From positions 461,023-525,022 of the forward strand of contig NZ_HG726021.1 in the NCBI RefSeq assembly GCF_000499785.1: DNA of 64,000 bases. The letters are read 5' to 3'. Numbering within the stretch: the stretch's first letter is position 1; each line of letters starts with the position of its first letter. The stretch is from Bacteroides neonati (GTDB lineage Bacteria; Bacteroidota; Bacteroidia; Bacteroidales; Bacteroidaceae). Under the pieces are notes generated by a model. It was not told where the DNA came from, did no database searches, and saw only the letters and a list, made by a program, of their open reading frames with translations. Positions 8,532 to 16,332 of the stretch are shown one piece after another. The position numbers were made by a program, and so were the translations under genes.

Positions 8532-8799
8532 TTACTACTACCTCGACTACTTGCATAAGGAAGTCGGGCTGACTCGGAAAGATGTTGATTCAGTCCCCGA
8601 ATCCGGTAGAGCTGATGATGCGTGTTCTGTTATTGCCGACAAAAAGTATGTGCAAAAACAACTGGCAGAAGTTTCTGACGAGCAGTTATTCAAGGCTGTA
8701 AAAAGCCTCTGTGATGATCCGGAATTACCAACTCGAAAAGATGCTATCATGTACATTGTCTGGATGGTAGCTCTATCAATTAAGGAGGAAATAATATGA
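8518..8799 (+). CDS. Hypothetical helical protein
   Basis: A 93-residue protein starting MSRLNYYYLDYLHKEVGLT. I chose the ATG at 8518, which overlaps the upstream stop by 14 bases, over a longer frame that would lie inside the upstream gene. It is acidic and helical (YVQKQLAEVSDEQLFKAVKSLCDDPELPTRKDAIMYIVWM). The stop overlaps the next ATG (ATGA at 8796). Confidence 0.6.
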   Translation: MSRLNYYYLDYLHKEVGLTRKDVDSVPESGRADDACSVIADKKYVQKQLAEVSDEQLFKAVKSLCDDPELPTRKDAIMYIVWMVALSIKEEII

Positions 8800-9116
8800 A
8801 AACACGGAAATTCTGCCCTAAATGCGGACAAGCATTAACCAAGTCTTCCACTGAAGGCTATGCCTTTCAATGCCTTACATGCGACGAAGATTTCTATGAG
8901 ATTGAAGCTATATGTAAAGAAGAAAAACTGACACTTGATGATGTGAAAGAGGAATATCACAAAAGTGATGTCTGTATGGGCGAAACACTCGCTTTGATTC
9001 CCGCCGATTCACTTTCATTGGAAGAAGCCTTTCAACTTTACATTGAAGCGATGAAATGGGCTGAAGGTGACCGATTTTATAAATCAGAGAACGACGAACC
9101 CCCACAGGAGATTTAA
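8796..9116 (+). CDS. Zinc-ribbon protein
   Basis: A 106-residue protein with an N-terminal zinc ribbon: CPKCG (residues 7-11) and CLTCDEDFYEI about 20 residues later, followed by an acidic helical tail. Small ribbons of this type often bind nucleic acid or protein. It is coupled to the upstream gene by a 4-base overlap. Confidence 0.65.
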   Translation: MKTRKFCPKCGQALTKSSTEGYAFQCLTCDEDFYEIEAICKEEKLTLDDVKEEYHKSDVCMGETLALIPADSLSLEEAFQLYIEAMKWAEGDRFYKSENDEPPQEI

Positions 9117-9162
9117 CATACTCCAATCAACTAAATATTAACTGACAAATAGATTAAAGATT

Positions 9163-9315
9163 ATGCAAGGAAAATATGCAACCCTGATAACCCCATACAA
9201 AGGCTATCGAAACATTCTAATCCTCAGCCAAGAAGGTAACCGCTGGACTGTAGAAATCTGTGGTAGCGGTGCGATTATCGAAGTCTATGAGGATGAATTT
9301 ATTATTGATTCTTAA
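9163..9315 (+). CDS. Small hypothetical protein (50 residues)
   Basis: Starts after the recurrent leader AAAGATTATG. The sequence MQGKYATLITPYKGYRNILILSQEGNRWTVEICGSGAIIEVYEDEFI alternates hydrophobic and polar residues, as expected of a small beta-barrel (SH3-like) fold. The gene sits in a run of short same-strand genes with short spacers, which supports it as real. Confidence 0.5.
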   Translation: MQGKYATLITPYKGYRNILILSQEGNRWTVEICGSGAIIEVYEDEFIIDS

Positions 9316-9327
9316 AATGTTACGAAT

Positions 9328-9534
9328 ATGAGCGAAGAAAAATTACTGGAACTTGCCGAGAGTGGCGAGTGGAAAGATAGAGCGATTGAATTACTCCAGC
9401 AGAAAACAAATGCCTGCTTGGATGTGATTCAATCGTTTGTTTGTGACCATTGGCAAAACCTTGCCAGTGACGAAGAGAACCTATATAATTTCGAGATATA
9501 TGAATCGGAATATCAAGAAGTCTATGCGTACTAA
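9328..9534 (+). CDS. Small acidic hypothetical protein
   Basis: A 68-residue, very acidic helical protein (MSEEKLLELAESGEWKDRAIELLQQ). No family assigned. It ends within the start of the next gene. Confidence 0.55.
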   Translation: MSEEKLLELAESGEWKDRAIELLQQKTNACLDVIQSFVCDHWQNLASDEENLYNFEIYESEYQEVYAY

Positions 9535-9736
9535 CGATGAGGCTGAGACTGCAACAGTCCGCCAGCTCAAAAAGGGTGATTTTTTCCGACTGAATGACTC
9601 TGAAACTGCTCCTGTGTGGGTTCGGGATGAGTATATCCCATCAGCAAAAAAGTTTAGCACCCATCTGTACGACGATGTGAACCATGAACGGCTCCGCAAA
9701 GGTGAAACTACGGTTTATGTGGAATTTACCTTTTAA
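9524..9736 (+). CDS. Small hypothetical protein (VRQLKKGDFF type)
   Basis: A 70-residue protein whose body, VRQLKKGDFFRLNDSETAPVWVRDEYIPSAKKFSTHLYDDVNHERLRKG, looks like a small all-beta domain; I recall similar short proteins on Bacteroidales mobile elements but no function. The ATG at 9524 overlaps the previous stop; ATG 9500 in the same frame is an alternative. Confidence 0.55.
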   Translation: MRTNDEAETATVRQLKKGDFFRLNDSETAPVWVRDEYIPSAKKFSTHLYDDVNHERLRKGETTVYVEFTF

Positions 9737-9746
9737 GAATCCGATT

Positions 9747-9989
9747 ATGGCATATCCTATTATATACCTTCTCCCTGTTTATTGGGCTTGTGCCCTTGTC
9801 AACGATGACTATACAGGTCTTAGTGAGGAGGAGCAAAAGCAAATAAAGGACTTTCTGGAAACATCAGAAGGTCACCCGGTTGATGTAGATTTTGAAACTG
9901 AAGGGTTTTATCGGCATAATGATGCCGGTACTTTGCCTGGAAACTGTGCAAAATTCATCTTCCTAATAGATGAACCGATACAAAATTAA
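9747..9989 (+). CDS. Small acidic hypothetical protein
   Basis: An 80-residue protein, MAYPIIYLLPVYWACALVNDDYTGLSEEEQKQIKDFL. The layout (hydrophobic start, ALVNDDYTGL, then an acidic helix) resembles short proteins common on plasmids and phages; no function is known to me. Start ATG 9747 follows the upstream gene by 10 bases. Confidence 0.55.
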   Translation: MAYPIIYLLPVYWACALVNDDYTGLSEEEQKQIKDFLETSEGHPVDVDFETEGFYRHNDAGTLPGNCAKFIFLIDEPIQN

Positions 9990-10019
9990 CATAGTGAATA
10001 ATCCATAAAAAATAAAACG

Positions 10020-10313
10020 ATGAAAATATTCTGCCAAGAGCGGTATGACGAAGCAATGAAACATGCCGCAGAAACAAACGACCCGACATTGCAACAATGT
10101 TTGGATAGATTAAAAAGTTGGGAAACCAGCAATCCTGACCGCCCGTGTGAAATCGAACTGCATTATGACTTCGCTCCGCTCTCATTCCTTTTCGTACAAC
10201 GCTACCCGGACGGACGTGAAGGTCTTGTGGGTGGCTTGGTATATCATGGTTCACCCGACCAGTCAATGTGTGTACAATTAGTACCGACAAAAGGCTGGCA
10301 AACACACACCTAA
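10020..10313 (+). CDS. DUF4120-like protein
   Basis: A 97-residue protein, MKIFCQERYDEAMKHA, then CLDRLKSWETSNPDRPCEIELHYDF, FVQRYPDGREGLVGGLVYHGSPDQS and GWQTHT at the C-terminus. From memory this fits DUF4120, a small Bacteroidota family without known function. It lies 4 bases before the next gene. Confidence 0.6.
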   Translation: MKIFCQERYDEAMKHAAETNDPTLQQCLDRLKSWETSNPDRPCEIELHYDFAPLSFLFVQRYPDGREGLVGGLVYHGSPDQSMCVQLVPTKGWQTHT

Positions 10314-10317
10314 TAAT

Positions 10318-10515
10318 ATGGAGCGAGACTATTTGTGTAAATGCAATAATTGCGATACGATTCTAATAGACAGGAATCCGCAATTTGATGCTCCAGAACT
10401 GCCACTACAAGGCAATGAGGAGCAAATGGAATGGCTGGAAGATGAAGATGGTCAGTTCTGGGGGTGTCCTCATTGTAAAACGGATGACTACCTGGTGGAT
10501 TTACCAACATTATAA
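10318..10515 (+). CDS. Small zinc-ribbon protein
   Basis: A 65-residue protein with CKCNNC near the N-terminus and CPHC at residues 50-53, an acidic linker between. This is a four-cysteine ribbon; partners unknown. Confidence 0.6.
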   Translation: MERDYLCKCNNCDTILIDRNPQFDAPELPLQGNEEQMEWLEDEDGQFWGCPHCKTDDYLVDLPTL

Positions 10516-10555
10516 AAACGTGCGAGGCTTAGTTTTCGGTGCCAACCCTTTGAGA

Positions 10556-10726
10556 ATGTGCCATCCGATAAAGGAGAATCTGAAAGAGGTTATGGAGGTT
10601 CGACGGACCTTAATCGCCGCAAGACAGCGATATGTCTGGGTTCAGTATGGTTTTGAAACAAGAATCTATCTGCGAAAGAGTACTGAATCACTAACAACCA
10701 ATAAAAATATAAACTTATGGGAATAA
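10556..10726 (+). CDS. Small hypothetical protein (doubtful)
   Basis: A 56-residue frame, MCHPIKENLKEVMEVRRTLIAARQRYVWVQYGFETRIYLRKS, filling the 200-base gap between two clearer genes and overlapping the next start by 10 bases. The first 40 residues look protein-like; the tail reads through the leader of the next gene. Confidence 0.35.
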   Translation: MCHPIKENLKEVMEVRRTLIAARQRYVWVQYGFETRIYLRKSTESLTTNKNINLWE

Positions 10727-10917
10727 TAGACAGGATCTGTAACACATGCAGTTGCGACAAGAAACAAGCGGAAGAATATCTGGAAGACGAACTGCGTCAT
10801 CTCAGAGATATGCAAAATTTAGGCGACCTAAGAGACCGAGACTTTGAGGATGCTTGCTCTAACTTGGGGCTTGAATCCGATTATATTATGTATTTCGTCA
10901 CTCAGCTTGCCTGCTAA
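10717..10917 (+). CDS. Small acidic hypothetical protein
   Basis: A 66-residue helical protein, MGIIDRICNTCSCDKKQAEEYLEDELRHLRDMQNLGDLRDRDFEDACSNLGLESDYIMYF. It looks like a small helical (UBA- or HTH-sized) domain; no name. Confidence 0.55.
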   Translation: MGIIDRICNTCSCDKKQAEEYLEDELRHLRDMQNLGDLRDRDFEDACSNLGLESDYIMYFVTQLAC

Positions 10918-10941
10918 GTATAAACTCTAATAACTAAAACG

Positions 10942-12588
10942 ATGATTGAACAAATAAAAGCCGGTGACAAGCTCACCGTGATAAAAGTAAACTCACTTGC
11001 TGCAACCTCCATCAACGAGATAACAATCGATTCAATACAGGAGGGCAAAGCCATATTTGCAGCAAAACGCAAAAGGTATTATCTCTCTATTGACAATAGT
11101 GTACTGGTACTCAAAGGTCACAACCTCGGCATCACACAGGGTAGTTGGAACAATGGTGCCACCTGCTTTCTAATGAGCGGTAACTGCAATTTAGGAGGAC
11201 TGGACAGAGAGTCAATGATTGCGTTACTCAAAACCAACATCAATCCAGAGTTTAACCAGTGGCATAAAATCTACTGGTTTGATGGAACAAGCGATAAAGG
11301 CGATCCTATATTCGTTCCACGCCCTGTATCTGAGAACTATCTTCGCTATCAAGAACAAGCAGAAGCAAACAATGCCAAAACCGCCGGAGAAATCAATATT
11401 GGCGATTTCATATATAGCTATCAGAAAGGTTCAAAATTTAACGACCTGACGGATATGCTAAAATACCACTTGAGTACTCACAAAAGCTTCAGCGAAAAAC
11501 TCGAACTGGGTAAAATCGTGGATATTGTCGAAATGAGCGAAGACAATTTTACAGCACTTGATTATCAGAACAGAGGTCATATTGTAAAAGATAATGGAGG
11601 AAGTGCCTCTGATGATATAGAAGAAGGACGGGATTCTGACAATCTCTCAGAGTTTGAACGTGAAACTATATATTTTCTCTTTACACTTATCCGTACCCCA
11701 TCTGGTCGGGCAATTACAGTTGATGCTCAGGGTTTCGATTATATGAGATATACTGGATTGTTGTCACACTACAAAACCTCTATGGTTACTGATTGTGAAA
11801 AAGTTCAGAAACTCCTACAAAAAGATAGTGAGGAGATTCTACAAGAAGAGCAGGCAAAGAACGCAGAATTAGAGCAGGAAAAAATACGCATCGAAAAAGA
11901 ATATGGCTTTCTCACCATTGTAACAAAGAACGATGGACAAAAAACCGCAGCCAATAATCTTCGTAGTCTTCTCAAGCATAAGTTCCCAGCTACAAAGTTT
12001 TCTGTCAGAAAGCATTATTATGACTCTTACATTGTTGAGTGGAATGAGGGACCATCAGAGCCACAAGTCAAAGAAATCACCCGATTGTTTGTAGATAAGG
12101 GATTCGATGGAATGACAGATTCTTCATTCTCTATTACCAGCCCTTTTATCAAACGCTACGGAGGCATTGGTCATATCTCAATCGACAGAAATATAAGCGA
12201 TGAGAGAAGGAACGAAGAACTTGTCTCGCTAAATTCAGAGCTCGGTAAGTCATACGAAATGGAAGATTATGTAGCAGAAAGATGTGAGATAGCCAGAACG
12301 CTGATTCACCAACGTATTTACGAGAAAGATTTTTCACCTGTTATTGAATCAAGTCCGAAGGATAAATCAACCGCTACAAAACCAGACTCCAAATCCATGA
12401 ACGTGCAAGGTGTCGAGATTATTGACTACTCCGAAAAATCCTTCGCCGTTATTGGAGACACCAAGCCCATCAAAGGGCTATTGAGTGATTTAGGTGGCAG
12501 TTTTAATGCCCGTCTCAAATGTGGAGCAGGCTGGATCTTCTCTAAAACCAAGCTAAACACCGTGAAGCAAACCCTTTCAATCACTTAA
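10942..12588 (+). CDS. Multidomain accessory protein with LPD29-like region
   Basis: A 548-residue soluble protein. Residues about 1-130 form a beta-rich region; 160-300 are mixed; a coiled-coil-like stretch (residues 290-315, EEILQEEQAKNAELEQEKIRIEKEYG) precedes a domain with TKFSVRKHYYDSYIVEWNEGPSEPQVKEITRLFVDKGFDGMTDSS, which resembles LPD29, a domain of large polyvalent proteins of phages and conjugative elements. The C-terminal 60 residues (EKSFAVIGDTKPIKGLLSDLGGSFNARLKCGAGWIFSK) form a separate small domain I have seen in Bacteroidales element proteins. Polyvalent proteins are often injected to counter host defence; that role is inference here. Confidence 0.65.
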   Translation: MIEQIKAGDKLTVIKVNSLAATSINEITIDSIQEGKAIFAAKRKRYYLSIDNSVLVLKGHNLGITQGSWNNGATCFLMSGNCNLGGLDRESMIALLKTNINPEFNQWHKIYWFDGTSDKGDPIFVPRPVSENYLRYQEQAEANNAKTAGEINIGDFIYSYQKGSKFNDLTDMLKYHLSTHKSFSEKLELGKIVDIVEMSEDNFTALDYQNRGHIVKDNGGSASDDIEEGRDSDNLSEFERETIYFLFTLIRTPSGRAITVDAQGFDYMRYTGLLSHYKTSMVTDCEKVQKLLQKDSEEILQEEQAKNAELEQEKIRIEKEYGFLTIVTKNDGQKTAANNLRSLLKHKFPATKFSVRKHYYDSYIVEWNEGPSEPQVKEITRLFVDKGFDGMTDSSFSITSPFIKRYGGIGHISIDRNISDERRNEELVSLNSELGKSYEMEDYVAERCEIARTLIHQRIYEKDFSPVIESSPKDKSTATKPDSKSMNVQGVEIIDYSEKSFAVIGDTKPIKGLLSDLGGSFNARLKCGAGWIFSKTKLNTVKQTLSIT

Positions 12589-12590
12589 AC

Positions 12591-12812
12591 ATGAGCAATC
12601 TGGACAACATACTCTCATTTGCTACCCAAGTTGCGGAAGAATCCGACAGGCAGATGCAGAGGTTAGAACTTTGGGAAACACACATGACCCCAATGCTTCA
12701 ACAGAAATTTGGTGTGAAGTATGATATTTCACTTGACGGGATGTATCGCAAAGACACACAGGAATTTATAAACAAACAGCGTGTAGAATTCAATAAACAA
12801 AATCCATTATGA
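12591..12812 (+). CDS. Small helical hypothetical protein
   Basis: A 73-residue protein, MSNLDNILSFATQVAEESDRQMQRLELWETHMTPMLQQKFGVKYD, predicted helical. It starts 2 bases after the LPD29-like gene and overlaps the next gene by 4 bases (ATGA), so the three are translationally linked. Confidence 0.6.
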   Translation: MSNLDNILSFATQVAEESDRQMQRLELWETHMTPMLQQKFGVKYDISLDGMYRKDTQEFINKQRVEFNKQNPL

Positions 12813-13786
12813 ATGCACAAATTCAAACATACTTACCAAGCTACGTGAATCTATACTTTGTGGATTACCGAGACAACTTATGTGAGAGTAAAGACCTACT
12901 TCAAAAATCCGTCAGTTCGAACTCACTGGATTCAATACATGAAAAGGTGTTGGAATGGTGGGATTATCCGGAAGGCGAATACCTCAAAGAGATACGTCAA
13001 AAGATGGAGCAAGATGGAACCGAAGAGCTATACGAAGAAACTGAGGAAGAGATTCGGGACTGGCTCTGTGAAAATGATAAATCGACACCTGTTGAAGAAT
13101 TGTTACGTAACACCGGCAATATCTCCATGTTCTATTCACTCGGACTTGAAATTGACGGCTGGCACTCCGCTTTCATGTGTAATCCGTGGAGAGATGGAAG
13201 CTATGCAATGGACGCATATAAAATCAGACAAAAGTTAGGTGTCAAAAAAGGAACTCCCGAAGCTGAGAAAATTGACTCCATTGTAAGAAACGCATCGGGA
13301 GGCGGCGAACTAAGGCTCTATTTCGGTAATGAACTTACAGCCGTTCTTTCTTCTGACTCAGAAAACGATTTTAAACAGATTCACTTTAAGGGAGAGATTG
13401 CTGTCGCACTGTATAACGCTGGAGAAGGTTCCGGGGATTTCGAGTATTTAAAAATCGACAAGTCATTCCCATTTGTCAGAGAAAACCTTTACACATCAGA
13501 GTCAGACAAATATAGCCTTGAGAACTGCTTTGGAATGTGCAGCGATTGGTTGGATAAATCAGACTCCCCTGTATTCTCTATGGATAAGCCACGAAAGCCT
13601 CAAACTATTGCCAAATCAAAAAATGCCGACCAAATTGCTCGTGAAGCAGAACTGAATCGGGTATTCAAAGCCGGAGGATGCACTTTTGGCGATATGGACT
13701 ACAACCGACACCGAGGGGTGTACTATGATAACAACGTTCCCTGTGGAAGCCACTGCCCACACTGCGGAACTTTCTGGATTGATTAG
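12809..13786 (+). CDS. Hypothetical protein with C-terminal Cys/His cluster
   Basis: A 325-residue acidic protein. No family recognised in the main body (LRNTGNISMFYSLGLEIDGWHSAFMCNPWRDGSYAMDAYKIRQKLGVKKGTPEA). The last 12 residues, CGSHCPHCGTFW, place three cysteines and a histidine together, suggesting a metal site. Coupled to the upstream gene by ATGA. Confidence 0.6.
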   Translation: MNAQIQTYLPSYVNLYFVDYRDNLCESKDLLQKSVSSNSLDSIHEKVLEWWDYPEGEYLKEIRQKMEQDGTEELYEETEEEIRDWLCENDKSTPVEELLRNTGNISMFYSLGLEIDGWHSAFMCNPWRDGSYAMDAYKIRQKLGVKKGTPEAEKIDSIVRNASGGGELRLYFGNELTAVLSSDSENDFKQIHFKGEIAVALYNAGEGSGDFEYLKIDKSFPFVRENLYTSESDKYSLENCFGMCSDWLDKSDSPVFSMDKPRKPQTIAKSKNADQIAREAELNRVFKAGGCTFGDMDYNRHRGVYYDNNVPCGSHCPHCGTFWID

Positions 13787-13815
13787 CTCAAAATCAAATT
13801 AATAAATACCAGAAA

Positions 13816-14151
13816 ATGACAAGAAAACAAATTGAAGAGGCTAAAAATTCATTGCCTCGTTTTAACAACAGAACATACGAAGAGAAACATATTGCTGACG
13901 AACTAAGTTGCCGAGAGATGATTAACAGTTGCTTAATCTATTGTAATCCAACTGCATTTTACGATGAAACAACGCATGAGTTTCAATATTATGCTCTGAG
14001 ATATGTAAAGGACTTGGGTGAAGAAACCGTCAAAAGATTGTGGGACGAACAACTTACAGACTTCGGCAAAGCAACTGTGCAATTTGGTGTTCACACGGAT
14101 AGTGAGGGGTGCTGCTATAATAATTGTATCTGGGCTGACGAAAGAAATTAA
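13816..14151 (+). CDS. Hypothetical protein upstream of the RT
   Basis: A 111-residue protein, MTRKQIEEAKNSLPRFNNRTYEEKHIADELSCREMINSCLIYCNP, with several cysteines (CREMINSCLIYC; EGCCYNNCIW). No family. It is the last gene before the RT leader; whether it belongs to the RT module cannot be told. Confidence 0.55.
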   Translation: MTRKQIEEAKNSLPRFNNRTYEEKHIADELSCREMINSCLIYCNPTAFYDETTHEFQYYALRYVKDLGEETVKRLWDEQLTDFGKATVQFGVHTDSEGCCYNNCIWADERN

Positions 14152-14159
14152 TCACCCTG

Positions 14160-14210
14160 AAATAAACAAAAAAGTAATTCACTAGCTACTCTGAATAAAA
14201 CCAATAAAAT
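14160..14210 (+). promoter_or_regulatory. Leader repeat, copy 2 (ahead of the RT gene)
   Basis: About 50 bases nearly the same as 8076-8128: AAACAAAAAAGTAATTC, CTACTCTGAAT, AAACCAATAAAAT. In copy 1 the start codon lies 8 bases beyond the repeat; by alignment the matching RT start is the ATG at 14218, not the ATG at 14209 that overlaps the repeat. Suggests the RT and the 8136 gene share a transcription or translation signal. Confidence 0.55.
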
Positions 14211-14217
14211 GAAGATT

Positions 14218-15483
14218 ATGGCAGATAAAATTTTGCATATGTTTTTCGACATCGACAGATGGACGAAAGCAATTGAGAAAGGAGTGTTCAAAGACATTCG
14301 CAAAGACCAACTCATACGGCTGACTGATGAGCATACCAGACTGGCGATTGCCGATGCAATGCTGAAAGGCAAGTATGAAATCTCTCCACCCCATACTGCA
14401 CTGATACCAAAAGATAATGGCGAGTTCCGCACGGTTTACGTCAATGAACCTATGGATCGTGTAATACTGAGTATCGCCAACGATTTGCTGTTCGACCTGA
14501 TGCCAGAAATGCTTCATAAGTCTTGTAAATCATATCAAACAGGTATTGGATGCGGCAAGGTTGTAAAAGAGGTAAGTCTTCAAATCACGAATGCTCCCAG
14601 TGGTGACTGTCTGGGTTGGAAGTCCGACCTGAGCAAATACTTCGACAGTGTGCCGCTTCGATATATCGACGAGGCATTTGACAATGTGGAAACAAAATAT
14701 GGCCATTCAGCCCTGATTGACGTATTGAGAAAATATTACCACTGCGACTTATACTTCGATGAAGAGAACAATTTCAAAAGTAAGTTCCAGTCGCTGAAAC
14801 AAGGTTGCGCCGTGGCAAGTTGGCTGGCAGATGTTCTCTTATACGACCTCGATGATGAGTTGTCTCAACTGAATGGCTTCTATGTACGCTACTCAGACGA
14901 TATGCTTTTTATCGGAGATGATTACGAGAAAGCAATGACCGTACTTCAACAACGACTTAGTGAGATGTCAATGGCTCTCAACCCTAAAAAAGTGGAATAT
15001 CTAACGGCTGACAAGTGGTTCAAATTTCTGGGGTTTAGCATCAAAGGCAATATGATTTCTCTATCGTCCAGCCGCATCAAAACATTCCAGAAAGAAATTG
15101 AGTCACGAACTATCCGTAAGCCTGGTATCACTCTGGCAAAAGCTATTAACTCCGTGAATCGGTATCTCTATAAAGGTAACGGTGAATTTAGCTGGGCAAC
15201 ACAAATACTACCTGTATGCAACGTCAGAAAAGATATAGATGAACTAAACAAGTTTGTGATGGATTGCCTAAGAGCCATCGAGACAAGAAAACGCAAGATA
15301 GGCGGTCTGGGATATATCAAGACAAAGGGCGATGGCTGTATTGTCCGAGGTTTGGGGCGGAATGTAAAAGCAAACCGCAATAAGACCAACAATAACATAT
15401 CAGGCTATCTGACAATTGGTTGTATGCAGAATGCCATACTTACAAGCCATACTGTGTATAACACATTGGTTTCATCATTATAG
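14218..15483 (+). CDS. Reverse transcriptase of unassigned group
   Basis: A 421-residue RT (424 if started at 14209; I prefer 14218 because it aligns with the leader repeat and follows AAGATTATG). All core motifs are visible: HTALIPKDNGEFRTVYVNEPMDRVI (motifs 0-1), CLGWKSDLSKYFDSV with catalytic Asp137, SLKQGCAVASWLADVLLYDLDDEL, YVRYSDDMLFIG with Asp227 and Asp228, LNPKKVEY, and FKFLGFSIKG. It has no group II intron maturase or endonuclease domain, and I see no retron-type VTG motif. The C-terminal 100 residues are basic (RKRKIGGLGY, KANRNKTNNN) and could bind RNA. The gene is followed directly by the five-unit structured array, the strongest clue to its job: it probably acts on those RNAs. 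Not obviously DGR, retron or Abi type; group to be settled by phylogeny. Confidence 0.9.
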   Translation: MADKILHMFFDIDRWTKAIEKGVFKDIRKDQLIRLTDEHTRLAIADAMLKGKYEISPPHTALIPKDNGEFRTVYVNEPMDRVILSIANDLLFDLMPEMLHKSCKSYQTGIGCGKVVKEVSLQITNAPSGDCLGWKSDLSKYFDSVPLRYIDEAFDNVETKYGHSALIDVLRKYYHCDLYFDEENNFKSKFQSLKQGCAVASWLADVLLYDLDDELSQLNGFYVRYSDDMLFIGDDYEKAMTVLQQRLSEMSMALNPKKVEYLTADKWFKFLGFSIKGNMISLSSSRIKTFQKEIESRTIRKPGITLAKAINSVNRYLYKGNGEFSWATQILPVCNVRKDIDELNKFVMDCLRAIETRKRKIGGLGYIKTKGDGCIVRGLGRNVKANRNKTNNNISGYLTIGCMQNAILTSHTVYNTLVSSL

Positions 15484-15520
15484 GAATGCCGAGCACACGG
15501 TTAATGAATGAAGAGCGAGA

Positions 15521-15640
15521 ATTTAATGTTACAGGTATGTATACCAGAACCCATATTACGATTCACCGGTCTAGCAACCGGTGAATCCCATCTTGGTTCT
15601 GGAATTACCTGTAAATATCAAGAGATTAAAGAGATGTGTC
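15521..15640 (+). ncRNA. Array unit 1
   Basis: Three stacked perfect stems: TTACAGGTA/TACCTGTAA (15529-15537 with 15606-15614), CCAGAACC/GGTTCTGG (15544-15551 with 15595-15602) and GATTCACCGGT/ACCGGTGAATC (15560-15570 with 15577-15587), loop CTAGCA. 5' box TTTA at 15522-15525. 3' box ATCA 15617, TAAAG 15627, ATGTGTC 15634. That it is transcribed is inferred. Confidence 0.75.
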
Positions 15641-15699
15641 GCTTGCTTGACATTCACACAGAGATACTGAAACACATCAGTGAAGTTCAAGGAACAACA

Positions 15700-15818
15700 A
15701 TTTACCAACCCGCGTACGGAACCAGCTCCTACAGAGTCTTGAAGGCCGTTCATAAACCGCCTTCAGACTCTTCTGAGCTGGAAACGCGGGTAACATCAAG
15801 AGTATAAAGCAATGTGTC
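15700..15818 (+). ncRNA. Array unit 2
   Basis: Three stacked stems: ACCCGCGT/ACGCGGGT (15708-15715 with 15784-15791), CCAGCTC/GAGCTGG (15722-15728 with 15775-15781), and AGAGTCTTGAAGGC/GCCTTCAGACTCT (15733-15746 with 15759-15771, one bulged T), loop of 12. 5' box TTTA 15701-15704. 3' box ATCA 15795, TAAAG 15805, ATGTGTC 15812. Confidence 0.75.
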
Positions 15819-15872
15819 GTTGTTATGAGAACTTTCTTATTCTTAGCACAAAACGTGATTCAAGGGAATAAT

Positions 15873-15989
15873 ATTTAGTGTATCGTGCTCAATAAGCCTC
15901 CGCTGCGGCGTCGTGATCCCTACCGTTATACGACGCCGCTGCTTAGGCTTCCAGCCACGCTAAACATCAAATTCATAGAGGAATGTGCC
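15873..15989 (+). ncRNA. Array unit 3
   Basis: Stems: TTAGTG/CGCTAA (15875-15880 with 15958-15963, one G-T pair), AAGCCT/AGGCTT (15894-15899 with 15945-15950) and GCGGCGTCGT/ACGACGCCGC (15905-15914 with 15930-15939), loop of 15. 5' box TTTA 15874-15877. 3' box ATCA 15966, TAGAG 15976 (the one unit with TAGAG, which still pairs with TTTA through a G-U), ATGTGCC 15983. Confidence 0.75.
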
Positions 15990-16048
15990 AATATTCTGAG
16001 AATCACAACAAAAAGAACTTAGCACAAAGTGAAAGCCCAGATTAGGAA

Positions 16049-16167
16049 ATTTAATGGTGCAGCTCTGCAACTGCTGGAACCATACGTCATCTCCGTATAT
16101 CTTCCGATATGACGTGATGGGGCCAGCAGAATAGCTGCTCATATCAAAAACAGTAAAGTTATGTGCC
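16049..16167 (+). ncRNA. Array unit 4
   Basis: Stems: GCAGCT/AGCTGC (16059-16064 with 16133-16138), CTGCTGG/CCAGCAG (16071-16077 with 16123-16129) and CATACGTCAT with ATGACGTGATG (16081-16090 with 16109-16119, one bulged G), loop of 18. 5' box TTTA 16050-16053. 3' box ATCA 16143, TAAAG 16154 (spacing 7 rather than 6), ATGTGCC 16161. Confidence 0.75.
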
Positions 16168-16233
16168 ATCCTAATTGAGACTTTCTTTTAAAAGAGAAAT
16201 GGTAACGCAACCGATTAATGCACAAGGAGTCGA

Positions 16234-16332
16234 ATTTAACATACAGTATTATACCTGGTCCCTGAACCTGGTTATAACCGAGGTTCAGGACCAGGAGAAA
16301 CTGTATTTATCAGAATGATAAAGTAATGCGTC
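16234..16332 (+). ncRNA. Array unit 5
   Basis: Stems: ATACAGT/ACTGTAT (16241-16247 with 16300-16306) and CCTGGTCCCTGAACCT/AGGTTCAGGACCAGG (16254-16269 with 16281-16295, one bulged C), loop of 11. The middle and apical stems seen in other units are merged here. 5' box TTTA 16235-16238. 3' box ATCA 16309, TAAAG 16319, ATGCGTC 16326. Confidence 0.75.

Noticed and set aside
14218..15640. Ordinary retron with single msr-msd
   Set aside because: Five to six separate hairpin units with own flanks follow the RT, the ncRNA lies after rather than before it, and the RT lacks an obvious VTG motif. A distant relation cannot be excluded.
15508..15807. Reading frame of 99 codons inside the array
   Set aside because: It spans units 1 and 2 and is explained by their stems; the protein has no family and the unit boxes are conserved at base level, not codon level. 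The minus-strand frame at 15960-16169 is rejected for the same reason.
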